NCBI GenBank assembly: GCA_030737875.1
Contig: CM060912.1
Span: 124,222,493-124,286,492 of the forward strand
DNA: 64,000 bases
DNA from: Allium sativum
Taxonomy: Eukaryota; Streptophyta; Magnoliopsida; Asparagales; Amaryllidaceae
Direction: 5' to 3'
A program made the translations under genes and the position numbers. Position 1 is the stretch's first letter, and each line of letters starts with the position of its first letter. Under the pieces are notes generated by a model. The model was given only the letters and a program-made list of their open reading frames with translations, was not told where the DNA came from and searched no databases. Below are positions 33,474 through 46,000 of this stretch, in pieces.

Positions 33474-34070
33474 GATGATGGTCCTTTCTCTTTTCACAAT
33501 GCCTGGAATAAGATAAGGCAAAGAGAATCTATTAAAGAGTTCTTCAAAGTTATGTGGCATGATAAAAATGCGAAAAGAATGTCTCTAATTGCTTTTCTAG
33601 CAGCAAGTAATAGGTTGAATACAAGAGAAAGGCTTAGAAGATTTGGAATTGTGGAGGACAATGGTTGTCTGCTATGCTGTGATGGAGAAGAAACTGTCAG
33701 TCATTTGTTCTTTCAATGTGAATATTCTTGGTTTATATGGAGTTCACTAATTTCTAAGCTTGCCTTTGATTCTTTGGGTATGGGTACTATGAAGGACGAG
33801 GAAATGAAGACTCTGAACAAGTTTAAAAGTAAAAATTAGTTGTCAGATGTTACTTGTGTGGCTTATACAGTGGTTGTATATAAACTTTGGCAAGAGAGTA
33901 ATGCTGTAGTTTTCAATGGCACAAGTGTTACAAAGGAGATACGTTTGAAGATGATTGAAAAAGAAATCCAATGGCTGGTTAATAAGAATGGAAGCAAGTC
34001 GAAAAGAACAAGTGCCAATGAAGATTTTTTAAGGAAATGGGGAGTGGAGTTGCTAGACACTGGTTAATGT
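33474..34070 (+). pseudogene. LINE ORF2 C-terminus with zinc-binding RVT domain, right piece
   Basis: Immediately after the GGGAT duplication the LINE frame resumes in register with the sequence before 25836. 33474-33838 contains the zf-RVT pattern of plant L1 ORF2: Asn-Thr-Arg-Glu-Arg-Leu near 33618, Cys-Leu-Leu-Cys-Cys near 33667, and His-Leu-Phe-Phe-Gln-Cys near 33702. A stop at 33837 precedes a final piece (33840-34067) with Tyr-Lys-Leu-Trp-Gln-Glu-Ser-Asn near 33879. The start Met of the frame at 33369 belongs to the LTR and is not biological. Confidence 0.88.
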
Positions 34071-34289
34071 TTTTCATGTATTATTGTTTTAGTATCTTTG
34101 CTAAGAATATGTAAGAGTTTATAATGTGTTTTGTTTGATGTTGTATTGTTAATATATGGAGTTTATGTGTGCTCTTTTCCATATGTGGTACCCATTTAGG
34201 TTAAGGGGCTTAAGGTTTTGATTAGACATATAAACAAAGTATATGATTGGTATTTGCAATAATAGTTACCAATTTTCAAAAAGAAAAAG
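34068..34289 (+). other. LINE 3' untranslated region and tail
   Basis: The sequence after the ORF2 stop resembles a plant L1 3' region and reaches a short A-rich tail (TTTTCAAAAAGAAAAA) at about 34289. No target duplication could be confirmed. 34290-34444 would then be LTR sequence continuing from 22335. Confidence 0.5.
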
Positions 34290-34452
34290 TGTAACTATTG
34301 ATTAGAAATCAATATTTAAGTGTGTTACGATATTTTAGTGAGGTTTTGTGCTTATTTTATCAAGAATGCAAAACTTATGTAGATTTAAATTTAAGAATGT
34401 TAACTGTGCACAATGGAAGTGTAAAATGCGTATTTTGATAAAAACTAGTGTG

Positions 34453-34475
34453 AACCCGTGCTTCGCACACGGGTT
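34453..34475 (-). terminator. Helitron 3' hairpin
   Basis: A perfect 8-bp inverted repeat AACCCGTG / CACGGGTT with a 7-base loop lies four bases inside the terminal CTAG. This is the structure taken to signal the end of rolling-circle transposition. Confidence 0.88.
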
Positions 34476-35331
34476 ATAACTTTATGTCGGCTCAACTCAA
34501 ACCAAAATTATTATTAATAGAAAGAGAAATATTTTTTAACCGACTCAAAGTTGGAAAACTAAGCAGAAAACCAAACTATTTAGGATTTCAAACCATAATG
34601 GTGATGTTGAAAGCCAACCTATATTTTATTTAGCAAGAATCATAGACTAAACCATGTCAATTAGAAGACTGGCATGCTACAGTAGAAAATCTGGCTAATT
34701 CAGCGACTAACACCATTATTCCAACAATCTTCCAGGAAGATGTAATAAACTTGCAACTGAATCAGTATGTGTGATAAAAGTAACTTTTCTACACATAATA
34801 TCCCATCGCTTTGATCTACATACGAACACATACATGGACAAAGGGGCCATCCATAGTGGCGTAACATTAGTTGCCATTAATTAATAAACTGAACAAAGTA
34901 GCATTTTTAGGTCATAACATTGAACATGTGGCAAAAGGCAAAAAGTTATAGGTACACAACAAATAAAGAGAAAAAAATAGAATGAATCGAAGGTGGTGAT
35001 GAGTCCACTTATGCAACCCAAAAAAAGAGAGAAAAAAGGGATCACTATTGTATACTCTACCTCACATATACTGAAAAAGCAGGGAAAAAAATAATGACAT
35101 TGATCACATGGCATTAGGTTTTAAAAAAAAAAATGGTCAACTTGCATTCATGAAAGTATAAGCACAGAAAGCCTAGCATGTCCCAGTCTGTAAAAATTAA
35201 ACAACATAAATGCCTACATGGCAATTTAGCATAAACTAACCTAGGATAACTTAAAATGTTTGAAACAGTGGTCATATTGGACCCCAAATCTTAAAGATAC
35301 TACTTGACAGTACGTGATTTCATATTGTCCA

Positions 35332-36495
35332 TCATTTTCCTCCGGTTCCTGCAAAAAATATTTAAACTTAAGTCCAGGTACAACTTGAAGACAAAATAAT
35401 CAACTTATTCAGCGAAAAAGTAATAAATATTGCTAAAGTTATGTGTGATTATGCAAAAGATTGGCATATGGTAGCACTGGGAAAAAGAGCAAAGCATATT
35501 TTTAACAGTGTTACGATATTCACATGTGCATTAACAATTATAGCGATCTTGTGGGGTTGATAGTGAAAATCTTAATTTGTATGAATTGAACTGAAATGTT
35601 ATACTTTGAAAAATCATGTTTGTACATCTTAGGCATTCACCATCTTGTTGGAGGAAAAGTGAAGCAAGCTACAGTAAGGCCTAAGTATTTAGCTAAGTTA
35701 TCTACAGCATAAAGTAGATGCATCAAACAATAGAATTTAACATAAACCTCGATATTGGCCATGGAACTACTTCTATTGATATAAGAAGGAGTAAAAGAAC
35801 AGAATTAAAAGGGTTTTCAGATCTAGCTGTGTAGCTTGTTCTTTTAATCTCTTGTAAGTTATCACGCAGTATCCGATTTCACAAAAATGAATGGCCTTGA
35901 ATCACTTCTGTACCTATATTTCTATAAAGATTGAAAAAAGAACTGCATACATACCCTACATATCATCTCACAGTGCGTAATGTAGGGTTGAAAAAGAGCA
36001 TAGTGCAAACTTATATAACTCAAAAACACAATACAGATGTTATGTGGAAGCCCATAACCATGCAAAAAAGGTCAATAAATATAAATCATTTGATGGTAAA
36101 ACAAATAAATCATGTGAAGTAGCTAAAGCATAACCACTATTTCAAAGCATCCATGGAGGAAAAAAGACGTCTCATCCATCAAAACATAAAATAATGAAAT
36201 TTAATTTACATGTTTTGGTTGATGATTCAACCATGTTCACATTCATATGTTGCATAATTAAATCTAAAATATACGTTTAATCATGATACTGATATACTAA
36301 TGTTTACAGTAATTGAAGAAGCTATTCAACCCATTTTGATGTAAATTAAAAGCGTAAAAATAATGAATAAACTGGCATCAAGTTTTAGACGTACCTGAAA
36401 AGTGCTTGCTTGATATAGACGTTGCAATTTTTGCCAATGACACTTCTGAGTAGTCATTCGATTCTTTCTTTATATGTGTACGAACACGCATCACT
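35332..36495 (-). pseudogene. Last two candidate exons of the captured gene in the Helitron
   Basis: Minus strand. Exon 36495-36395 is preceded by TTGTAG and followed by GTACGT, with 33 open codons including Met-Arg-Val-Arg-Thr-His-Ile-Lys-Lys-Glu and Ser-Leu-Ala-Lys-Ile-Ala. The next acceptor, TTTTTTGCAG, is at 35350-35349, and the phase-matched continuation gives five residues ending in Lys and a TGA at about 35334-35332. Open reading plus consensus splice sites support exon status; the family is unknown. Confidence 0.4.
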
Positions 36496-37389
36496 CTACA
36501 ATTCAAGAAATAACCATGAAATTTAAAAAATAGGAAACATGACAATACACCAAAAGTTTCAGATAAATACCCTGCTTATCGCAGATGGTAAAGATGAGAA
36601 ATGAAACAACAGCATAATAAAGTACATGCGTTTGTCTTAAAGAGCAAAATTGGAAAAGTTATTCAAGTTTAAGAGTTAAAATTTCAATTTCAAGGTAGTG
36701 GCGAATAAAGTATAATACATCTTTTAACTACAATCAATGAAGATGAAGGCAAACAACCGAGTAGGTATCGAAATATATGCAGTCAATTGAAATTCAAAAG
36801 TAATTTACCAGGGAGAGATGTTACTCAACATGGGTTGTCAAAGAAAGTTTAACGAACCCTTTTGTCCGCCTCACCTTTTCACTGCTTCATACTATTGAAT
36901 CTCATGCATTGTTTTAATTTAAATATCTAAAAGTGAACATGTTTTACTTATTAAGTCCGTATAAGTCACTGCCACGAAGGAATAATCAATGTGTTTTAAA
37001 AACAAATAGTGGTGGATAAAATGCAATGTTGTCTGGGTCTTATTTTTTATTTTTATTTCTTTGGGCAAAGCATTGTCTGGGTCTTATTAGCATCATGCAA
37101 AACAGACTTAAAAAATATAGACAGAAAATCTTTAAAAAAGAATATTAGCTACCTAATGGATGTTCTATTACAACTGACCTCTATGAAATGCTGGTAGAAA
37201 ATTAAAATAAATATTGGAAGTTATAATTTATATTGTTTATTGAAAACAAATATGGGCAAACTAAATTTAGTATGCAACAATACAACGATGTCAATGTAAT
37301 AAATAAATACAGTAGATGAGGAAGAGGAACGAAACACGAACTCATACATTTGATTGCAGGTAACAAAATTTGTATATTGCATGTTATAC

Positions 37390-37468
37390 CTCTTCAGTAA
37401 CAACAATAGCTGACGTAAAGCGATAGTTGATAGGATTAAATAAGGCAACAGATACTGGGACTATTAAT
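37390..37468 (-). pseudogene. Candidate exon of a captured gene in the Helitron
   Basis: Minus strand, preceded by GCAAG and followed by GTATAA. One base plus 26 codons are open and encode a hydrophobic, well-composed segment (Val-Pro-Val-Ser-Val-Ala-Leu-Phe-Asn-Pro then Phe-Thr-Ser-Ala-Ile-Val-Val-Thr). Its phase does not directly fit the exon ending at 39321, so another exon may lie between, or this piece is a chance match. Confidence 0.35.
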
Positions 37469-39320
37469 CTTGCATCAACCTTTTAGATGTTTATCCTCTT
37501 GGCCACTAGAAATCACTGTATCCTAATAGTGTAGCATTCACAAATACACATACAACTGACATAGATACAAAAATTAGCGAAAATAATGAAACATGTGAGT
37601 GGATCTAATTAGCATAAAAATAAAATAGAATTGAAGCAAAACAAACAAAAGGTCTGAACTGAATAATTCAAACAGCATTTCCTTCAGTATTTGTAAAATG
37701 TACAGCAACCATTTCAAACTATTGTCATAAATCAACATTAGTGCACATCAATTTAAAGAGGAAAAAAGGAATGATTAGAGGTCTGAAAAAAGCATAAATT
37801 AGAGGAAACATGTAACCAAAAAGCATGACATAGGGAGAATAGTTATTTGAAACAAAGCGCCGATTGAAGCAAAACTCGGCTGGGGCGAAGATATCAAGGC
37901 ACAAAAGTAGGAAAACAGGAATAGGTTCAAATCAGTAAGATGAAGGAATTGTCCAAAAAAAGGAGATGTGACATGGTAAAATCCTTCATGCAAATGATCG
38001 GCAAGTGGACTGTAGCGCATGTCAACAGCCACCAATTGAACATGGATAACTCAAGGATGTACAGCGACAGAAGAAATAGTGTTTCAGCGGTAGTAGATTG
38101 GTTGCTAAACAGGCGAAGGAGAATGACAACGTGTAAGCTTTCCAAGGTTAGGGCTGGACATGTTTGTTTGTTTGTTTGTTTTTGTTGGCTAGCGTGGACT
38201 GGGAGTCGAAGGAGAATGGCAGGCTTTTCTGAGAACAGATTGGACATAGAGAATTTTTGTTATAACGCGGATTCAACGGTGTTGATGTATTCTACAGACG
38301 GGTATTGGAGCTTTGAATTTTTTAGTGGATTGAAAACGAAATGTCTTGGAACCCTTATTGAGCTTTCATATAATAAATTAGACTGCACTCCCTTAGTTAA
38401 TTAGATTCCATATTGATATAAAACTAATGATTATCACTGGATGAAATTGAGCAGGAAAAGACTATTTCGTTATATTATAGACCATGTAAATTTCTAAGCA
38501 ACACGCACTGATAAAGCAATGAAATGTCAAATGGAAAATAACCAAAATCTTTCGATGAAGCTTGTCGTCATAAAAGTTATTGGTGGAATCTAATGGATGA
38601 TATCTAATTTCCAGGAAACAAATTGAGAAAATAAAATTATAGTTGTAACTAAAAACAAATTGAGATTGGAAACATGGAACAATGCTGGTAAAAAATGGTA
38701 AAAATGATCAGCTTTGCATTATTAATAAGTAAGAACCAAACATATCATGCCATGTTTACCAGTAACCCACTTGTTATATTTTTTTACACTCTTCCTTGCT
38801 GGCAGCATATAAAAAAGACGGAATGAGAAAGTGTATATGAAAACTGATACCAGCACATTAGCAAATAAAGGTAAAATTAGAGGTTTCCGATTAGGAGAAC
38901 TGAAAACATAGATTTGAGCATACAACAAAAATTCAACTTCGGATAAAGTATAATCAAAATTAAATCTGGGAGTACATATTAAATATAATGCAAGTAATCA
39001 ACAATCCATATTAATTTGTTTACATTCAAATTTAAGTTTGTGAGCTCATATAGCGCAAGAAAGCAACAATACATGCTACAGTGCAAGTAATTTATGGCAA
39101 ATAGATCTACCATCTAATCTACGAAAATTGAAGACATATCTATTATACATGAATAAGCAAGCATGTCATCCCCACATGTATTTCAATTTAATACGACTAC
39201 AAATAAAAACAACTACGATGCAGAAGAAGAAAAGCGTCTTAATGAAAACAAATAGAAAATTATTAATTCATTGTCAATTTTCTAACTTAATCTATAACCT
39301 TTCAAGTTGTAATAACTTAC

Positions 39321-39817
39321 CATACCAATTACAACCTGAGGACTAATAACTTTCTTATTTTGGAGGAGGTCTGTAATCTGTTCTATATTACAATCTGCAA
39401 ATTATTTAATGAGTAAAATAAAATTTATTTCCAACTTATATTTTGCATCACTTTACGCAAAGAATTAATGTGAATATCAGACTTTAAATAAATTTATACT
39501 AATGGTTTTAAATATCCAAATTTATGTCTATTACATTATTTCTGCTGTTAACTAATGAACAAAGATGATGTAAAGAATGTCTACTTGTTTGAATGATGAA
39601 TTGAGATAAAAGTTTTCTATCTTTTCTACCATAGGATGATGAATTGAGATAAAAGTTTTCTATCTTTTCTACCATTTGGGTAAATCAGACATCATCGATG
39701 GTTAATTCCATTTTAATTCAAGAAAACCCATAACATCTAATACCATCTCAATTCAGTCATAAAACAAAATAAATATACCAAAATAATATACCTACGAAGA
39801 TTGAGTAAAGCTCTCCG
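39321..39817 (-). pseudogene. Two phase-matched candidate exons of a captured gene in the Helitron
   Basis: Minus strand. Exon 39817-39792 is preceded by CAG and followed by GTATAT. Exon 39394-39321 is preceded by TTTGCAG and followed by GTAAGT. The split codon across this intron is complete (G plus AT), the reading frame stays open through both, and the joined reading contains Glu-Leu-Tyr-Ser-Ile-Phe and Leu-Leu-Gln-Asn-Lys-Lys-Val-Ile-Ser-Pro-Gln-Val-Val-Ile-Gly-Met. Both splice sites match the plant consensus, which argues for a real captured gene piece. I do not recognise the protein. Confidence 0.45.
39593..39675 (+). repeat. Exact tandem duplication, period 43 bp, in the Helitron
   Basis: ATGATGAATTGAGATAAAAG... 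(40 bp) occurs at 39593-39632 and again at 39636-39675 without differences. Confidence 0.9.
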
Positions 39818-40164
39818 CTGGTTTAAAGTACTACATAATCATGATGCAAAAAAAGGAAAAAGAAACCTACAACCAGACTAAACAAATTATCAAGCCAGAT
39901 TATGAACAGATAACTAAGAGTAAGAATACAAATACCATACCTTTAAACAGCGTAAAAAATGAAATGACAACATATTTATTGGGCAAGAGTTTCGAAAAAT
40001 CAAGCACGATTATATGAACTAAAATGAGTTCAATGCCTCATTCACACGAACGAAAAATAATTTCCTAACATTTCAGTTGGTTGATCAAAAAGTTGAGGCA
40101 TCATATTCCAAAACAAAGATGATCTAGTACCAGTCAGTTTAGCAAGCTAAATTATCTTTTCGGG

Positions 40165-40231
40165 AATTAGAGTAAACATATAATTCGAATACATGTAAAG
40201 AAGGTAAATTAGAGTAAACATATAATTCGAA
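40165..40231 (+). repeat. Direct repeat of 25 bp, period 42, in the Helitron
   Basis: AATTAGAGTAAACATATAATTCGAA occurs twice with 17 bp between the copies. Confidence 0.85.
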
Positions 40232-41028
40232 ACAAAAAGTCTATGTAAGCTAAAATTAAAATTTCATTATTTTGTAAAACCAATATTGTTTATGGTGAGA
40301 AAAAACTTTTAGTTCGACAATCTGTAATTACAGAAAAATTATAACTCAAAATACAATCAATCTAAAATTTCATAGTATCAAATTTTAAGATAGGAAACAT
40401 TTTATATTTGCAAAAACATTGTCATCGACAATCATGCTAAGTACACGATTTTTAGCTTTATGCATATGCTTAGTGCTTAATGTAAGATCTTTAATACCTA
40501 TAATTTTGTGAAACAAAGGGACCTAATATCTACGAATTATATATTGAATTACTGTCTAAAAATAAATAAAATACTGAATGTTAGTTGAAGTAACCTTACA
40601 GAAAAGTAGACCTAAAAAATAAAACAAAACCTTAAATGAAAATTTTATATCTCAAGTGGGATGATTTTTTACACCTTGCTAGTTAGTTTTCCTGTCATTT
40701 GAGTGAAAAACACGACACTACTTGGGAACTGAAGAAATGAATGTAAAATAACGACACAGTTTACATAGTAAAGCAGAAAAATCCAAAAGAGGGATACCAT
40801 TTAGAAAGCAGAAATAATGAACGATAGACCCAAAACTATAAAAACGAAAATGAACAATCCAATCGATAAAAGTGGGGAAATTTCCCGATCGTGCAGCATG
40901 GATTCTGTAGCAATCGAAGCTGAAGAAGTCAGCCGAGACATGGAGGAAGGAAATCAAAAGCGATGGGAGATACCAAAGATTTAGAGAAATTTGTAATTCT
41001 TCAGTACTAAATTCTAAAGCCTGCATAC

Positions 41029-41193
41029 CTGTTTTGGTAGACCAAGAGCTGTGGCTAGAAGTTTATCCGCCTACAGGTTATTGCGACACCGGGCCATTCT
41101 AGAAATTAGGGTTTTGAATTCTTCGTTTATGTCAACGCAGGCGCTGTAGATCTGACACAAATTAAAGATGCTCGAATCGGCTGTCGCCAGCAT
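41029..41193 (-). pseudogene. Candidate first exon of a captured gene in the Helitron
   Basis: On the minus strand an ATG at 41193 opens 55 codons (Met-Leu-Ala-Thr-Ala-Asp-Ser-Ser-Ile-Phe...) ending at CAG followed by GTATGC, a good 5' splice site at 41029/41028. Codon 41 is TAG (41071-41073), so the copy is broken or the true start is elsewhere. The following frame at 40718-41026 lies beyond the splice site and looks like intron. The family was not recognised. Confidence 0.35.
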
Positions 41194-41451
41194 TCGTCAA
41201 TCTCACCGGAGGAAAAGCGGAAGTCAAAGGATGTCTATTAAACCTAATTTAGAATAGAATCACGGCTATTGCAGAAAACGAACGGAAGGATGAAAAAGAC
41301 GCAAATACGCACACTGAGGAAACACGTGACACTTCATTTCTACGTAGGGACGGTTGAGTGTCAGAATACACGTGGCGCAAGCTTATTTGATAAATGGGAG
41401 AAGGTCTGAGAGCTCACCATTCCTAACTCAGCTTTAATAGTATAGTATAGA

Positions 41452-43018
41452 TATGAATTTTAGAGTAAGTTATATTAAAATGATATTTAAAATATTTAAG
41501 AGTTTATTTCAACATGTGTGTGTTTGCGTTCCATACATTAAACGTAACATGGTTATGTATGAATAGACCAAAATTATATGTTATGTTGATAATTTGTTAA
41601 AAATATAAGAAGATTTGTCTGATTAGATGTGATTAACATGTTTATTCGAGTTCAATTAGCATAATTATGTATACTTGGACTCTTTTGGGTCTAGATTTGC
41701 CCATTATTTTATTTTATTCAGAAAAGAAATATCTTGTAATCTAATATGTAAAACATGGAATGCATCTGCTTTGATTTTGGAAGTGAATGTTGGGCATATT
41801 AGGCAACTCCGAATATCTATTGAATATTTTTCGCATAAGTATGAATAATGATACTTGTTGTTGATGGCATGTGTGCTTGTTCGTGTCCTTTAATTACCAA
41901 AAACTTAGCATTTACTGCCATGCACATGCTGCACACAGGCTTACTGCACATGAAGTTTGGTATTTGCAATTGTGTATTTTAATTGAAAATATATATACAC
42001 ATATACATGTATTTGTATATATGTATTGTGCGGTGCATCAAACTATATACATACGTTGTGACCGCATATGTGTGTGTGTATACAGACACACACACATGTA
42101 TACATATGTATTGGCGCCATATATAAGTAGCTGCCACGTTTTGGTAATGTCCTATAGCGAAAAAAAAAATCTATGTTTTGCCTTGAAACTGAAACATACA
42201 TATTAATCCTTATGCCCTTGCCTTGTATTAATCTTTGTTGCTTCATTTCTCTTTTTTTTAAGTAGAAGATTGTTGGGTATAATACGAATGACCATGAAAA
42301 ATAAAAACCTGAACTGTAGTAACTCAAATATTATATGAGTTGATATTAGCTTGTTGAAACCAACTAATAGTAAGAGTCTGGTCACTTGTAGTCTATTGTC
42401 AGTAAATCACCCTATTATTTTCTAATAAAAACTAAATTTGCTTAAGGCCCGGTTGACACGTCATCAATGCTTTGTATGTAACTTAGTATACATACACTAA
42501 ATCTACCTTGTTTATAAACCTGGACTTATGCTGCCTTGATGTTTTGACCATGTATACTTGGCATTTTGCATATATCCAGAAAAGTTTAGTAATTGCGTAT
42601 AAAGTTTGGATTAACTATTATATTTAAGTATTTGATTGAAATTGATTTACTTGAATAAAGTTAATCGTAACTCGAAAGGTTTGTGTTTTGCATGATGCTC
42701 GGGTCAGGCTAAGCATTACAGCTTTAGATTTAAGCGGACGAAGCTGGAGATTCAAGAAGGTCACGTCGTAGCTTGATTATTTTTTCTGTCCATTTTAATG
42801 TAAAATAAATTTTTGTACTAGACTTCCGCTGTGTATCAAAATTATGTAACTCTGATAAAAATGTATTTTATCCTATTGTCAGATATAGTATTTCATTCTA
42901 TGTTTGTGATTCTGGGATTTTGTTATGTTAAACCTATAAGCGTAACATTATGTTATTTCGAGCAGTTTGAATTGGTTTAATTACCGACTTAAAGCGGTCA
43001 AAAAACTAGGTTGTTACA
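41452..43018 (+). mobile_element. Right segment of the gypsy-type 5' LTR
   Basis: Non-coding AT-rich sequence that ends AAAACTAGGTTGTTACA, the mirror of the LTR start at 21466, and is followed by a primer site. The words GCTCGGGTCAG (42698) and TAACTCTGATAAA (42848) recur near the end of the 14859-20340 insertion. A TA-rich segment at 41985-42110 with TATACACATATACATG words is a degenerate microsatellite; frames there are artefacts. Confidence 0.65.
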
Positions 43019-43020
43019 AT

Positions 43021-43032
43021 TGGTATCAGTGC
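43021..43032 (+). promoter_or_regulatory. Primer binding site, tRNA-iMet type
   Basis: TGGTATCAGTGC, one mismatch to TGGTATCAGAGC, lies two bases after the LTR end. It fixes the orientation of this element as plus. Confidence 0.88.
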
Positions 43033-46000
43033 TTTGGTTGATAAAAACGTTAGTTTGTGGGGTTTAAACTCATTAGAGATAGGGTAGTAATACCCAAGAA
43101 TGAATTGAATCGTTACTAGAATCGCCCTTGAGAGAGTGTACTGTGAAAATATACTATATTTTGAAGGCATAAATTACTTTGGAAATTTAAAATATTTTTC
43201 AAAATCCCCACTCTTTGAATTTCTTCCCTTGATAACTTCTCTTCGGTAAGGTTTTCCATAAGTTTAAATCATGTTTACGTCTGAAATTCATCATGAATTT
43301 ACCCAAGATTTAAAATATAATATTTTTTGTCATGTTGGAAATAGAATATCTTATAATAAAAGTTGTGAGTATTTTATTCGACATTAAGATTGGACTATCG
43401 AGTACGTGAAGAGTTGAATACATGACTAACTAACTTATATACAAAATCCTATATATACTAGATAAATATAAAATCACACTCTAGTCACTTGAAAATAATT
43501 CTGGGGATGGTCACAATGTTACTGGTATTTATTTTTGAGTTTCAAAAGTAAGAAAGCTATATGATTCCAGTTGAGACGTCGATAAATATTTAAAACCGTT
43601 TTGACAAATGTTAATGAATTTTAATGAAACCTCCTTTGGTAAATTAATGCGAACTTAAGTAGGTAAACGAATTTTAAATAAAGTTACATCTTCGTGAAAT
43701 GTTAGTAAAATATATTTTGAATTCACAAGTGAATGCTTTAGGATTAAATTGTAGTTTTAAATAGTAAATAACTTGAATGAAGGGAGGAAACGAGCTTTAA
43801 AATTTATAACGATAAGTGAATGTTTCACTAATAAATTGACATCAAATTACTCCCTTTTTCGAAGTAAACTTGATTGTGCACATCACTTGTGCTTGTTCCT
43901 TCTTACTATTATAGTACACACCCATTTGACCTTTGCCTTTCAGTTTGAATGATCTAACCACCGTATACCATAAACTTGTGACCATTGACCTTGTTACAGC
44001 CGCTACTCATTTGAACGTTACCATCGAGCTTATGCAAAGCTGTAATTGTATACAATTGAGCATGAATGTTTAATTTGAGCATGACACCATGTTGTAGCTT
44101 TGTACCCTTGTTTTTCAGGTTGTGGCCATTGCCTTCTGGCTGTTTTACTATCTTATTTGATGTTGTTAACATTTTTGTGCATTCACCTGAGCTACACTCG
44201 AGTATCTCTTCGATGAACTAGATATGCACGTATTCTTGTCTGTACTTGTGTTGTACACTTGTCTTTTCTATGTTGACCCCTATTGGTTGCATAACTTGAA
44301 CAGTTGAACTTGAGCTGTTTGTTCTTGAGTAGCGCCCTTTTGTACCCCTTTGATCTTGTGAACTTATGCGAGTATTTCAGCTTAAACCAACATGCCATGT
44401 ACACTTCTTGATGATTTTCTTATCGTTTTGAAGCTAACCTATATATACATTTTTTCTTGTCTTCACTTGGCCATTGCGACACTTAACTTGAGCACATGAA
44501 ATTTGATGCACTAGGAATGTGCTTCCATGTCCACGTATGTATACCCCTTTGTGCCATTCATCGAAAGAAACTAAGATTCCAAGTTGGATTAATAATATAG
44601 TTATTGAATTTGAAACAAATAATAGGAATTATCATTAACTTTAAATTTTACAATGATTGACAAATGAATTTTCAAAAAATTGATTTTATCAAAGTACTAT
44701 GTTAACAAAAACATTGACAAATGAGATTTACAAGTTAATTTAAATGTTCTTGAATATATAAAATCTGACTTATGTAAGGAAATTAAATTTTTGGATGGAA
44801 ATATTTAGTTTGAAGAGATTATTGACTTAAACTTGAGAATTTGATTGCGGAAATTTTTGGAATTGATTTCTACTGTTTTGAAAACCAATCCTAGTAGAAT
44901 ATACAAGTATTTTGGAATAGAAGTATTCCAAGTAAATTTTCAAAACGGAAGAAAAAATATATATGAATGGGGAATCCGAGTTATAATTTGACTAGGACAC
45001 TTGAATCAACCTGGAATTTTACTAATTGAGACTCAATTTAAATTGAATTTAACTTCGACATGGGGGTCAACATTTAGTCGAACTTTGATTTCTGGATAAT
45101 TGATTTCGGATTATTTCTTGAAATTAATATTATTTGTTTTACAACTAATATATTTATAACTATTCTATCTAAACTACCTAATATATAAACTTAACCATCT
45201 TATTCAACTATTCCATACCAAACCTATGTAGTTCATTAAAACTATTTTATACCAAAACCTAACTATTTTAATCAGACCTATTTTATATCAGGCTTATTAT
45301 ATCACTTAAACTAACTCAACTATTTTGAGATAAAAGTATGTATTTCCAATCCGAGCAATTTAAGTTCGAAATGGTTGAATATGAGGATTCAATTTAATAA
45401 CGGTATACGAGAAATGTTATCCAAATCGAATGTGAAGTTTTGGCAATGAATTGATTTGTAAATATGAATTTGAATTTAAAATGATATTGAATATCTAAAT
45501 CTAAGAAATCAAATTAAATTGGTATTAAAGTGGAAATTTCGAGGATCTTCGATTTTATGGATATTTAATATGAAAGTTTTTAAAGTTTATATATGAAAGA
45601 TTTATATAAGAATGAAGTTAATTTGAAACTATTGATTTGGAAGGTAATTGATATGAAATGAAAATCTTATATAATGGAATTTATAAAAGAATGATACGTT
45701 TGAAAATTTTGATTTGGAAAAAAAATCTACCTAAATGGACATTTATATAAGTGCGATATATACAGAATATGAAATGAAGTACTATGTAGGTAGCATCATA
45801 TGTTTTTGAACCAAAGATATAGGAAGTACCTTCCATCGAAAATCACGATCCTATTGTGTAGGATTGCGTTGGAGCTCCAATGTTTGGACCATTCATCGAA
45901 ATCGGAGTCTCACTCGGTGGGATCATGTTTGATATATTATTTTGATGAGGGACGTAATTCGGGGGCGTGAGGCCTACAATACCTGCGATTCCAATGGGAT

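Larger units (their letters stand above)
34445..41451 (-). mobile_element. Non-autonomous Helitron, 7.0 kb, minus strand
   Basis: On the minus strand the element begins TCTATACTATACTATTAAAGC (ending at plus 41451), a classic plant Helitron 5' end. It finishes with an 8-bp-stem hairpin (AACCCGTG-loop-CACGGGTT, plus 34453-34475) and CACACTAG at plus 34445, the CTRR 3' terminus. The flanks are A before the 5' end and T after the 3' end, the AT insertion site of Helitrons, and there is no target duplication, as expected. No Rep/helicase coding sequence is visible, so it depends on another copy. The interior carries exon-like pieces with splice borders. It splits the gypsy LTR that runs from 21466 to 43018. 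Confidence 0.88.

Noticed and set aside
37940..38404. 154-codon plus-strand frame in the Helitron
   Set aside because: It contains a GTTTGTTT microsatellite translated as Cys/Leu/Phe and is antisense to the exon-like pieces; no family recognised.
40718..41026. 102-codon minus-strand frame in the Helitron
   Set aside because: It begins inside the GTATGC splice-site context that ends the candidate first exon and is more likely intron.
41985..42110. Possible tRNA-like fold or small ORFs
   Set aside because: The segment is a degenerate TATACACA microsatellite; no cloverleaf with conserved T-loop was found.
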